From positions 620,001 to 684,000 of the forward strand of contig JAMXBD010000711.1 of assembly GCA_024138025.1 (NCBI GenBank): 64,000 nt of DNA, in the 5' to 3' direction. A program made the translations under genes and the position numbers. The notes under the pieces are model-generated. The model was given only the letters and a program-made list of their open reading frames with translations, did no database searches and was not told where the DNA came from. Source of the DNA: Combretum micranthum. Lineage: Eukaryota > Streptophyta > Magnoliopsida > Myrtales > Combretaceae. Of this stretch, positions 1 through 10,833 are shown piece by piece; positions within the stretch are counted from its first letter, which is position 1, and every line of letters begins with the position of its first letter.

Positions 1-682
1 CTGTGCATGAGACTATCTAAGAAAGGTTAGATGCGGTGGACCAACCCAACAATCCCTGTTTCGAGCTCACTAACCAAATCTCTCCGAGCCACCCAAAGAT
101 CAGACCGAACTCATTAAGCCTTGTCACTCAGCTCATAAGTCAAGTCCAAATAACATATTTTTTTAAACCTCCATTACAATCATAAAGCATTCTAACTCCA
201 ATAAAAGAAGCCACATTTTAAAAATTAAGAACCTTAATTTTTCAATGTCCTTAATCATCAAATTTTTAAAAAGGAACCTTAATTTCTTTCTCCACCAACA
301 TAACCATGACCTTGACATTGTAATAAAATTCAAAGAAAAAAATTATCTTTTCTTCATGAAAAATCTTTGATTAAAAGAAGTCGAGGTTTTTTTAGTTATT
401 TAAACATGAAAATGATGAACACATTAGTTTTTTCAATTATCTTTTCTCGATGAAATTTTCTTTTTCTTCAAAGAAGAAAAAAAATCTTTTCTTTATAAGA
501 AAGTAATTGAAGAAGAAGCCTAAAAAGAACTCTAATAATAGATAATTGAGAAAACTATTGTGTTCATCATTTTCCTTTTTAAATAAACAAAAAAACCCCC
601 CAAGTTATTTTAATCAAGGCTTTTTTCATGAAGAAAATATTTTTTCTTTCCTTTTAATTTTATTACAATGTCAGGGTCATAG

Positions 683-3376
683 TGAAATACATTAAACTTT
701 CTACTCCTTTAATTGGATAGTGATAGTCAAATAATACACATGAATGAATGGTTTTGAGCTTTCATATGGGTAAATATAGGAATTGGTTATAAATAGTTTA
801 GTGAAAGAAACTATAAAATATGTGTGTGTGATTGGGAATATATGAATATAATAAAAATTTAAGAAGAAATAAATTGATAATAGAACTTCAATGATTTAGT
901 TTTCATTATAATATGCTTAATTATTTACTTTACTTTAAAATATTTCGTTTGAATTTGATTCCATGATTTATTACAAACTTTAAGCCCATTTTATCTTTTT
1001 CAAGTCAACCCAAGCCTAACATCCCCAAAATCCAAGCCCATGAAAGTTAGAAAACCCTAATATGCCTTTCTTAATTCATTTAGCTACAATTTTTCTTCTT
1101 TTCTCTAAATCCTCTTATTTCTCTTAAAAACTCTCAAAATTCCAACATCAAAACCCTCTCCAAATCATAGCACATATGACCTTAAGTGAAGAAATAAAAG
1201 ATAAAATTGAAGTGGAAACCAAGCTAAGGAATTATGAAAATGAGGACTTGTTGGTAGTTATTACTAAACAAGTAAGTATAATTGATTCTTTTCATTGATT
1301 GTTTTAAATATATGTTATTAATGATATTGATGTTAAATAAAAAGTAGAAATTTTTGCGATATTAATAAATTAATGTTGTATGGACATGTATGTGGAAATA
1401 GAAATGTAATTATATATGTGTACACTAAGTGTTTAATGAAATAATCAATGAGAATATGATACAATGATATGTATGAAAATGTTGTAGAATCAAGAATGCT
1501 AGTTATAAGGTGATATTAAGGTGTTTTGCTTTGTTGTAGATTTAAAATTTTGGTAAGATAAGTGAATTTACCTAGTTATACGTAGAGTAAGGATTACTAA
1601 TGTTGTTGTGATAAATAGGTAAAGCCTTAATGATGAAGTTGATGGTTAGATCTCAAAAATAGGTATGATGAACTTATGTTTGTTAGATGAAAGAAATGTT
1701 ATGTATAAGCTGTGTAATAGTATGTATGAACTTGATAATGTTTGATATTATGTTCATAAGTTAGTATCGATATGTTTTTGCTGGAAATAAGATCTTAGTA
1801 GCTAATTAAGTAATATAAGGATCGAAATTGTTGAAGTAGAAAACATTGAACTAAAACCTATTGATTAGAGGCGTATTAAAGGTCGTGATCCTCTCTGTTC
1901 TAAAAAAATTCTTGTTGATCACGAGCATGATCTGATCTATGATCTCCTTTATTTCTTTCTTCGCAAGTTGGTACAGCCTAGATTATGGCCGTGACAAGGG
2001 GTGATCTCCTCTTATCACTTTTCTTTTCCTAATCATGAGCGTGGTGAGCTTGTGATGACCATCATGACCTATATCATTGTCATGATATGTTCCCTTGCTC
2101 TATTTTAAAAATAATAATAACAAATAAATAAAGAATGTGAAATGTGTAGATATGTATGCTTGTATGTATAAAACTAGGTTATCTATTGATATAAGACATT
2201 ACATAAGTTTGATAATTAATGAAATACCTAACATTCATTTATGGTTTACCGATATCTTATATAAAGTGGTTTTCTTTTTAACAGATATGCCTACTCAATT
2301 TTGTTGTATATAGATCTTTTGCCAAATATATAAGTTCATACAAGTACACAGTAATTTGATTATTGATTGATAGGATAGGTATCCCTAAACCGACTTTTAA
2401 CATAGATGACTTTCAAATGTTTGAATTAGTTGTGCTGATGTTATTTAATCTGATTCGAACAGTCACAACCCTACTCGAAGTCAAGCATGGTAGTTTAAGC
2501 ACTATGCCACCTCCATGTGATGCAATGATACTTTATAAGTGGTTCGGTGGGTAATCGATAGGAGCTATGGTATCAGTATAAGATTTGCTTATTCTTAAAA
2601 ATAAGTAATATGATTTAGTTTATGTTTTGTAGATTAAGTTAAATAAAGATGAGAAACATCTATGAACTCTAGATGAAACTATTATCTTTATAGATGTTCC
2701 TATAAGAGATATAAGTATTCTGGCTGTTTATATCAACCCCCTAAGCAGCTACTGTTACTCAGAACCCCTAGGGTCCTAATAGATTGTTATCGGAGTTTGA
2801 ATACTTCAATGTTAAATTGTTATACTTAACTTTATAAACAACTTAATGATTATTGCATTGCATTAGTTTAAGAACATGTACCACTTCGTATTTGCTTATA
2901 TTGTTGCGTACTAGTCCTTGCTCACGTTTTCATTTCTAGGTGCCGATAAAGATGAGTTTTATGATGCTTTAGGGTATGGCATGGACTTTGAAGAGTTTCA
3001 AGACGATTAGGGACCAAGACCTCGAGATGTTGGTTTTTGGAAAAAACTAGTTTTGTGCATCTTTTGTTCAAGGGCTTATTTATAAGCCTAGGGTTTGTAG
3101 CATCAAGTATTTAAATTTTCCTACCATGTTTTGTAATGACCAAAGTTTTGTAATCTTTTGAAGTACCAAATAAGTGGTACTAATGATGTATATAAATATA
3201 AATTAAATCTCCTAGTGAGTATTTCTCGTGAAAGTTTTATCTTAAAGTAGGTTTATTCAAGTAGTCAACATAAACATTGTCTTTTCGGACAATCTTATGT
3301 ATGATACTCAAGTATTATGCATGACTGGGGACTAAGCATGCCAGATTTTAGAATTAGAACATGTCGGGTCTTTATA
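683..3376 (+). mobile_element. Solo LTR, TGAAAT...TA(C)A family, copy 1
   Basis: A 2694 bp LTR-like segment begins TGAAAT and ends GGGTCTTTATA, which matches the GGGTCCTTACA end of the copy at 57914 apart from two C-to-T changes. It is flanked by CATAG (678-682) and CATGG (3377-3381), a 5 bp target duplication with one change. It sits inside the right arm of the fold-back element, so both ends are fixed independently. It shares a conserved block with the copies at 45659 and 57914: TATAAGTATTC followed by TTATATCAACCCCCT, then a splice-acceptor-like tract and an acidic mini-frame. No primer-binding site or internal region follows, so it is a solo LTR. The family is probably Ty3/gypsy, possibly Tekay-like; that lineage is inferred from general LTR style only. 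Confidence 0.78.
2940..3010 (+). other. Acceptor-preceded acidic mini-frame in solo LTR copy 1
   Basis: A pyrimidine-rich tract ends in CATTTCTAG at 2939. From 2942 the frame reads DKDEFYDALGYGMDFEEF and ends QDD with a TAG stop at 3008-3010. Equivalent frames occur at 47950-48024 and 60369-60448. A GTAAGT donor lies at 1272 after a 32-codon open stretch starting at an ATG at 1176. The junction phase in this copy would not enter the conserved frame, so this copy looks non-functional or uses another donor. Confidence 0.45.
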
Positions 3377-3513
3377 CATGGCTATGTTGGTAGAGAGACA
3401 AATTAGGATTCCCTTTTTTAAAAAAATTGATGATTAAGGATTATGAAAAATTAGGGTTCTTAATTTTAAAACATGGCTTCTTTTATTGGAGTTGGAATTC
3501 TTTAAGACTGACG

Positions 3514-5007
3514 AATTTTTTCCAACTTCTTTCTTAAATTTTTTTTTTTTTTTTATTATGTTGCAAAAAGTTCGACATTTTTGGGTGGCTTGGTACAACA
3601 ATTGATTTTATATTATTTGGTCTTTTTAATTTTCCATTTTTTCAGCCAAAAAAATATAATATGATGAAAGTTTGAGTTAAATTTTGTTAGGCCGGCTTGG
3701 TTTGGCTGAAGCGAAGTGCTATGTCACCTATTTTAACGTAAAAACTAAGGGACTTTAATAGAAATCATTTATTGATTTATTTCTAGTACCTTAGATTCTG
3801 AAATGAAAAAAGTAAAAAACATTGATATTGAAACAAAAAACAAAAAAGAAAAAGGAGAAAACTCAGCTCCTTGTACTGTATTTTTCTCTTAATTATTATG
3901 AATCTCTTATTGGTTTCAGTGTAGTATCAAATATGAATTGAATTTCAAAACCCTAATAAGAAATGAAGACAATTTGAGTTGAGTTTACTTATTTGTTTAT
4001 GTGTGCTTTCTTGTATTCCTTCTCTCGTATCATAGTAACAAAATTCTTATTAGTGTTTTACTAATTTATAAGAAAAGGGTTAGGACATATTTATAGAAGT
4101 TAGTAATGGATGCTTTCTATATTTGTTTTCCATCTTATTGAAAGATATTTTCTCTGTTCTCATTCATTATAATTTGTAATTTCTTCCAACGATGATCCTT
4201 ATTTATTTTAAATAAGACAACATTTTATTTGATTTTATTTATGTTTTCACTTTGTGATATTTCAATACTAGCTACTCTTTTTAGCAGCTGTTAATAGGGA
4301 AACATCAGATTCTCTGGTTGTTCATTTTCATCCTGTGGAATTTATGGATTGAGAGATGAAACTCTAATGTAAAATAACCGTAAAGATTCAACAAGCAATA
4401 TATATTTTCAGTGCTATTACTATGCTTCGTAACACGTGTAAGATTTATCCGCTTCAAAAGTTTCAATATAGGCATGATTAAAGCCATACGCTATTCTTTA
4501 GGACTAGTAGTTAAAATCATATATCATTAAATTTAAGTAAACATGTTGATAGACATATCTCAATCGTAGGTTCAACACTAGTTGAGTGGATTGTCTAGGA
4601 CCTTTCTAAAGCCATTGGGCAATATAGACTATCTCGATCCAGCAACCTAAACTCTTCACTTGCCCAGAGTCCTCGATGCACTTGGAGACTAGGTCAGAGC
4701 CACATTCATCTCAAGATGGTATCTCCATGGTCTTCCACATACTTTAGGACTACTCCACACTGCATCGATTCTCTACATCTCGACGAGGTTAACTTAAACC
4801 TCCTGGAGTACCACGACGAGATCAGTCACCATACCAGTCCAGCTACCCTCCACCAAGTGACCCACCTATCACCTATGTCAACTACAAATTTAGGACCACA
4901 TCGCATAATTAAAATAAAAATTAGTGGGTCCCATTTTAGTATGGTCGCGTCTTATAAATAGTATTGAAGGCTCAAGGTACATCATCTAGACATCCTGATA
5001 AAACGGA
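3514..5007. other. Non-coding flank with an old LTR-like promoter segment
   Basis: No gene is supported here. From about 4550 to 5007 the composition changes to GC-richer sequence, ending in TATAAATA (4953-4960) about 50 bp before the gypsy-like insertion. This resembles the promoter end of an older LTR. Sequence resuming at 16254, beyond the insertion, would be its continuation. This is weak inference; only the TATA motif and the composition change are seen. Confidence 0.3.
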
Positions 5008-5154
5008 TGTAGACACCCAATTTTTGCCTAATTAATTAAGGCTTAAATTATAAAGTTAATTAAACAAAATCTTCATTTTTGTTTAATTAAACTCATTTTT
5101 CCAAAAGCCTTAATTAAGTAATGAGTTGGCTAAGTGATCGAGGCACAGGCCAAA

Positions 5155-5219
5155 TGGCCTGTTGGTTAAATACATTGACCCAAATACACACCCAAGCTCA
5201 AGGACCCAGGTTCGAATCC
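5155..5219 (+). promoter_or_regulatory. tRNA-like Pol III A and B boxes inside the 5' LTR
   Basis: TGGCCTGTTGGTTAAA at 5155 resembles a tRNA A box. GGTTCGAATCC at 5209-5219 is a perfect B-box consensus, flanked by CCA and TAGC that allow four of five T-stem pairs. The 54 bp spacing is slightly longer than in a standard tRNA gene. The rest of a cloverleaf is not evident, so this is best read as a tRNA-derived (SINE-like) relic or a tRNA-mimicking module, not a tRNA gene. The same boxes recur at 13738-13802. Confidence 0.5.
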
Positions 5220-5676
5220 TAGCAAAGGCAAATTTTTGCCTTTTTATTATCTTATTTTTTGCCTTCTCAAAGTGACTTTTTGCCTTACTTTGCATCAATT
5301 TTTAACTGACAAAACATCATTAATTGTTGAAATTGATGATGCCATTGCAAAGTAGACATGGAATATGAAAGATCAATACACAATTCATGTGTAAAAGCAA
5401 CCAAAAGTCACAAAATTCGTGCTAGAAAAAATGAAAAAAAAATACAATTTGTGAAGCATTCAATTGTCCATTAATGAGGATTTACAAGAATTGATAAAAT
5501 TGGATGATTCATCTACCCACGTTGAATGATTTGATGAAGAATATGAAAGATCAATAATCAATTCATCAGTTTGAAACAAATTAAACACGAATTATTGGAT
5601 TAAATTCGTGCAAAAAAAGAGGCAAAAATCGATTCGTTTCTGAAGCAATACGAAACGTAAAATTGAGCTTGCAACC

Positions 5677-5684
5677 TATAAATA
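5677..5684 (+). promoter_or_regulatory. TATA box of the 5' LTR
   Basis: TATAAATA followed by GAGGG lies about 670 bp into the LTR, the expected kind of position for a Pol II promoter. The element at 14260-14267 is the same site in the 3' LTR. Confidence 0.6.
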
Positions 5685-6169
5685 GAGGGTACTAGGATCA
5701 AAAGGCACAACTCAATTGCAAGAAACACACACATAACAAGATCAATTCGAAATTTTCGAATTAAGGATGTAGAATTCGAAATTTTCAAATTCAAAGTTCT
5801 TGGATCAGATTTGATCCAAATTGAGTGTTTTAGGAGTATTAGAAACTTGATTTTGATGTTTTAGTGTGCTTGGATTTGCTCGAATTGATCGGATTATTCT
5901 CTGTAATTTTTTTTTATTTGTTTGAAACTTCACCGCCGGCAACCACCACCTCGAACAGCCACTTCCGGTGGATCTGGGCACGATCCACCACCGCCACACC
6001 AGCTGCGGCTCCCCTACAGGCGTCGGGCAGACAACCTCTCCGGCCTCGAAGACCACCAGAAACGGTCGAAGAATCGTTCGAAACCACCGTAATCGTCTTC
6101 TTCGCCAGATCGGGTCGGATCCGACCTGAAATTTGACCCGAAAATCCGAAGTCCAACCCGCCCCTGGTC

Positions 6170-6480
6170 AACGGTCAACGGTCAGCCCAGATCAGACGGC
6201 CCAGATTCAATCATCCAGATCAAACGGTCCATATTTGATCAATCAGATCAGCGGCTCAGATTCAATCATCCAGATCAGACGGTCCAGATTTGATCAAGCA
6301 GATCAACGGTCCAGATTCAATCATCCAGATCAGAAGGTCCAGATTTGATCAAGCAGATCAACGGTCCAGATTCAATCAAGCAGATCAGACGGCCCAGATT
6401 TGATCAAGCAAATCAACGCTCCAGATTGCAAGTCAAGAGATCAGACGATCCAGATCAAGCAAGCGCGACCGACGCTCCAG
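6170..6480 (+). repeat. CAGATC-type subrepeats in the 5' LTR
   Basis: About ten degenerate units of roughly 28 bp alternate CAGATCAGACGGTCCAGATT with GATCAAGCAGATCAACGG. They happen to keep short frames open on the plus strand, which are not taken as genes. They lie downstream of the TATA box, so they would be in the 5' leader of the transcript. Confidence 0.7.
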
Positions 6481-7672
6481 ATCTGATCCGCTCCATCCAA
6501 CGGCCCAAGTCAGTCCATATATTTTTATTATTATTTTATTATATAATTAATTTTAGAAAATAGCGAAAAATTCATAAAAAATTCAGAAAAATTCATAAAA
6601 AATTCAGAAAAATCCAGAAATATTCAGAAAAATCCAGAAAAATCAAAATAATTATTTTTCATATAAATTTATTTTTTTATATTTTTGAATATTTTTTAAT
6701 ATGTATTTATACATAAATTGCTTTTAGAAATGTGTATTTAATGCATGAAAAATAATTTTAATATATTGTAAAATATATTGAATATGTTGTAAATTTATGT
6801 GATAATTATTAAAAAAATAAATAATAATAATAATGATGATAAAATTAAATAAAAATGATAAAATTGGATTTTCCAAAACCAAAATTTTTTAAATAAAAAA
6901 AAATGATTTTTGGACTTAGAAAAATATGTTTTCATAAAATAAAAAAATCAATTGATTAGATCATAGGATCATCAAAAATGATTTTCATAAAAATTTAAAA
7001 TTTATGAACTTAAAGTGAGAATAGTTCAAAAATATAAAATTGATCAACAAATTAAGTTCTTTTTTAAAGACTACGTTTTGTCTGATCTCGATTAGCGAGT
7101 ACGTAGGCACCTACGGGGCGACAATAAAATGGAAAAAATGTTTTTGTTTTTAATATTGTGAATAATTATTTTGTAAATATAAGTTTTTTTTTTTGAAAAA
7201 AAAAGGGAAATATATTTGTTGATATTCATGTTCTAAAAAAAAATGAAGAAAAAATAAAAATGAAGAAAATACATAAAAAATAAAAATGAATGATTTGACT
7301 TGTAAATATTTGTGCTATAATGTTTCACTTGAATTTTTTAGCATGAAAAGGATAAATTATAAATTTAAAATTCCGAAAGTGGTAACCAAGTTTTTAATAG
7401 GTTAGCCCCCGAATCCATGATATCTGGTTTTAAAAGTTTGGTTTTTAAATCAAATTTTCGCAGACTAGTAGCTAAGTTAGGATCAACCGACCCATTGATC
7501 CTAGCTTTTTATTTTTTCCCGATTTATATCGGGTGGCGACTCTAAAAAGTTTTCAAAAATTAAAATTTCTTTTAACCACTAGTCGAGGATTCATGTTAAA
7601 TGGGTTCGGGTTTAATGTGAATCGGGTTAGAAGAAATGAACCAGATAGTGGGAAAATCCAGGCTCGACAGCT

Positions 7673-7690
7673 TGGCGACTCCACTGTGGA
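7673..7690 (+). promoter_or_regulatory. Primer-binding site of the Ogre/Tat-like element
   Basis: TGGCGACTCCACTGTGGA starts three bases after the LTR end. The leading TGG complements the CCA end of a tRNA, and TGGCGACTC-type sites are typical of the Ogre/Tat group. The tRNA species is not identified with certainty here. Confidence 0.7.
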
Positions 7691-8943
7691 CACCTAAATT
7701 TTTTTTTAAAAAAAAAGAGGGCTAGCCACTTAGGAATTATAAATTTTAAATTTATCCTTGCTCATTTTTTGTAAATTACCATGTGAATATATGATTATTT
7801 GTATATTATTTTGAATTTTTGTAAATATATACTAACCTTGCAAGTATGTAAAATAGAAAGCAAATGCTTGATTGTTTGTTTATTTATTTATTTACATTTG
7901 CATATTAGCATAAATGTGTGCTAGATACGGTCGGACCCAGGCCGTCTTAAGAGCCTAAGCGAGGAGGACGAAGTAAGGTCCGGGGGCTTTGGCTTTCCAC
8001 CCTCTAGATCAAGAAATGTCCTCCCACTCCGGTTTAGTGCCACTAAACCGGGGGACCTATAGAACCCTACCAAATCATGCATTTCAACATGGGATGTGAC
8101 CAAATTTTTTTCAAAAAAAATGGAGTTGTATCATTTATTTTTTAAAAAAAAATAATTAAATAAAACAAAAAGTTTTTACCAATACCAACAAAGTCTTAAA
8201 AAAAAAAAGGTGATGCAATATTCTTTTAGTTTTAATTGGCCTTAGAAGATATAAAATATAAATAATTTGATGAAGGCTTTTAAACCATTGCTTTTTAAAG
8301 ACAACTCCAATAAATATTTTTCAAAATTCTATTGGTCATGATCCCCATTAGTATTTGTGTGCTAGCATATGTACATATTTGCATCTTTGCATTTGTATAT
8401 ATTTTCCTTAAAAAAAAAAGAAAAAGAAAAATGTGTATAGTAGACTTGTATATCCATAGAATATATATAGTTATAGGGTCTTTCCAACCAAAGTCAAACT
8501 TGTATATATCCATAGAGTATATATTATTCATCTATAATGATAGGTTCTTTCCACCCACAGTTATTTTTGTCATAGGTATTCCACTTCGTTGTCATCAAGT
8601 CTATTGTTTTTGTAAAATATTAGCCCAATTCGAAATTTTTGAGAAAGTCATGGTTTTTTTTTTAACACACTATAGAAAATAAAACTAGAATACTAAAATT
8701 TTTTTCCACTTTAGGTTTTAAATAATCATTTGTAAATCTTTTGAATATCCATTATTCTTTCAAACAATTAATTCTTTGATAAATTTGAAAAAAATAATAA
8801 AGAGAATAAAAGTTCCAACTTTCTTTTAACAATAAAGAAGAAGAAGAAAAAATAAATAGGAGATATTTTGCTAGCAAGAACAAATTGAGACTTTGAAATT
8901 GCTTTTGATCAGGTTCAGCTAATCCCTTACACATTAAGTTAAG

Positions 8944-10833
8944 ATGGCTAACAACAACAACACTCCCAATCAGACTACTGAACAGAGACCCAACACCATG
9001 GAACGAACCCTGTTTAGAATTGCTAAACAAATGCAGACTTTAACACAAAGTCTTTCTCAGCTTAAGACCCCTACAACATCTGAAGAATCCTCAGGGACAC
9101 AGAAAGGGAAAGGAATTGAGGGGCAACTCATCGATCAGGATGACATACAAAATGAGTTTAATGTAGCTGAGCTAAAAAAAGAACTAGAAGCTCAAGCTAG
9201 GGAGATAGAGAAAATTGGTTGAAAAAATGAAGACATTGATAGCTTTGACCAATCTGCATCTTAAGCTTACCACAGTTTGAGGAAGGTGCCTTTCCTGGAA
9301 AATTTAAGGCACCTGAATTTGAAAAATATAATGGAACCGGTTGTCCCAATATGCACACAAGACTATACATAGGACGCATGGGACAGTACGCCAAATTTTG
9401 ACAAACTGATGGTACAAACTTTTCAAGATAGTTTACTGTCCAGCCTTAGCCTGGTATGCCCAATTAGATCACCAAGAAGTTGATACTTGGATAAGTTAGC
9501 CAGAGCATTTTTCAACACAATATAAGTTCAACATCGAAATGGTACCCTCAGTTTGGGACCTGAACAATATGAAAAAGAAGACAGAAGAAACATTCAAGGA
9601 ATATGCCCAACGATGGAGAATTTTAGCTGCAAGAATCCACCCCAATCCCTGAAAAGGATTTGACATGCAATTTCATCAATACTTGGATGAACCTTTCTTT
9701 TCACATCTTGTGGGATATGCATCAGCAAGTTTCTCAAAGCAGTAGTGGCAGGATGCAGAGTTGAAAATGCCCTCATTTCTGGTAAACTGCAAAACAATGA
9801 AGAACCGAAAGTAGAAGAGGACACAGCCAATGTAGTGAGTTACAACAATCCTACACAAAATCTAGGAGGAAATTCACTCAAATCCCAGTTCCTCTATCTC
9901 AAATTTACCAGAAGCTGAAAGAGGATCAATTATTATACCCTAGTGAGCCAGTACCAGGGTATAAACCACGAAATATGACCCTAATGCACATTGTGAATAC
10001 CATATGGTCAACAGGGGCATGCTACTGATGTTTGTTGGGAATTAAAGAATAAAATTCAGGATTTGATTGACTCAGAAATGGTCCAATTGCAATTTGTTGA
10101 TGAGCTAGTGGCTAATGATGAAGAACCCACAATTAACATGCTCCATGCACAAGAAGTCAGCAACACCTCAAATCAAAGAGGTAATTCACAAGAGAAAGAT
10201 CAAAAAGAGTATGAAATCTGAGCAAAGACTTGCAGCAATGACAGAAAGGATTGAAACCCTCGAGCGAGTTATGGGGCACGTGCTAGATAAACTCCAACAT
10301 TTAGGCCTTAATGCTAACAAGTGCCATCTTGTGAGACTCAAGAAGGATCATCAAGCTGCAAACCAAAGAATATGAGGCAAGAAAGAAGCCTTTGAATTCA
10401 AAAGCATGGGGCAAAAAAAACCAGATGTTTGACACAGCAAAGGCGTCTCACACAATTTGAGATTCCAATGATTCAAGTTCTTAACCAATTGAGAATCAAA
10501 ATCTGATAACATTTGAAATCCCAAAGGAAGGGTACAAGCCGAGGAAATATGATCCTAATGTCCAATGTGAGTACCACATGGGTCAAACGGGCCATTCTAG
10601 AGAATTGTTGGAGATTAAAGCACAAAATCCAAGATTTGATCGATGCTAAGCTTATCCAACCCGAGCTCCTGAAATCTATGAAGCCAATTGATGATAATGA
10701 TCCTATCCCAACTCCGACAGGGTTTCCAAGCGTCACTTCATCAAGAATTGAGAGTTTGTTGTTACCATCTGATAAAGTAGCCTATCATATGCAAAAGTTG
10801 AATGTGCCGGTCAACACCAATAGGGGCAGGTAG
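8944..10833 (+). pseudogene. Decayed Gag region of the Ogre/Tat-like element, with two zinc-knuckle-like modules
   Basis: Gag is the structural protein that forms the retrotransposon particle. The first open segment (8944-9222, 92 codons) begins MANNNNTPNQTTEQ and has a charged C-terminal half (AELKKELEAQAREIEKIG), consistent with a coiled coil; it stops at a TGA. Similarity to Tat-lineage Gag continues in other frames, for example near 9300-9380 (KFKAP-type and CPNMHTRLYIGRM-type motifs). At least five frameshifts or stops separate the pieces. Two later open segments are 10115-10375 (KSEQRLAAMTERIETLERVMG) and 10513-10833. A CEYHMGQTGH-type motif before a hydrophobic and LKHKIQDLID-like stretch occurs near 10560-10650, and a diverged second version occurs near 9960-10070. 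No protease or polymerase follows. The start is the first in-frame ATG of the longest 5' segment. Confidence 0.65.

Larger units (their letters stand above)
181..3513. mobile_element. Fold-back (long inverted repeat) MITE, split by a solo LTR
   Basis: Bases 181 to about 460 are the left arm of a long imperfect inverted repeat. The right arm runs from about 490 to 682 and resumes at 3382-3513. Example matches are CTCCAATAAAAGAAGCCA near 195-213 against its complement near 3475-3495, and GACATTGTAATAAAATT near 314-331 against its complement near 655-672. When the 683-3376 insertion and one copy of its 5 bp target duplication are removed, the right arm becomes continuous and about 630 bp of hairpin remains. 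No transposase frame is present, so it is non-autonomous. Its own target duplication was not resolved, so the superfamily is unassigned. Confidence 0.75.
5008..7669 (+). repeat. 5' LTR of the Ogre/Tat-like element
   Basis: This 2662 bp LTR is near-identical to 13590-16253. In order it carries a tRNA-like pair of Pol III boxes (5155-5219), a TATA box (5677), a GC-rich segment (about 5930-6170), short CAGATC-type subrepeats (about 6170-6480), an AT-rich stretch with CAGAAAAATTCATAAAAAAT-like units, and a conserved tail. Compared with the 3' LTR, several CpG sites in the GC-rich part read TpG or CpA here (for example CACGATCC against CGCGATCC), as expected from methylation decay. Confidence 0.9.

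Noticed and set aside
5600..6563. Several open frames on both strands in the 5' LTR, repeated at 14183-15136
   Set aside because: They lie in LTR sequence, are produced by GC-rich and subrepeat segments, and differ between the two LTRs without codon-preserving pattern.
8332..8682. 116-codon plus-strand frame in the element leader
   Set aside because: Hydrophobic and lysine-rich from AT-rich DNA; it includes a poly-A-encoded K run and has no domain.
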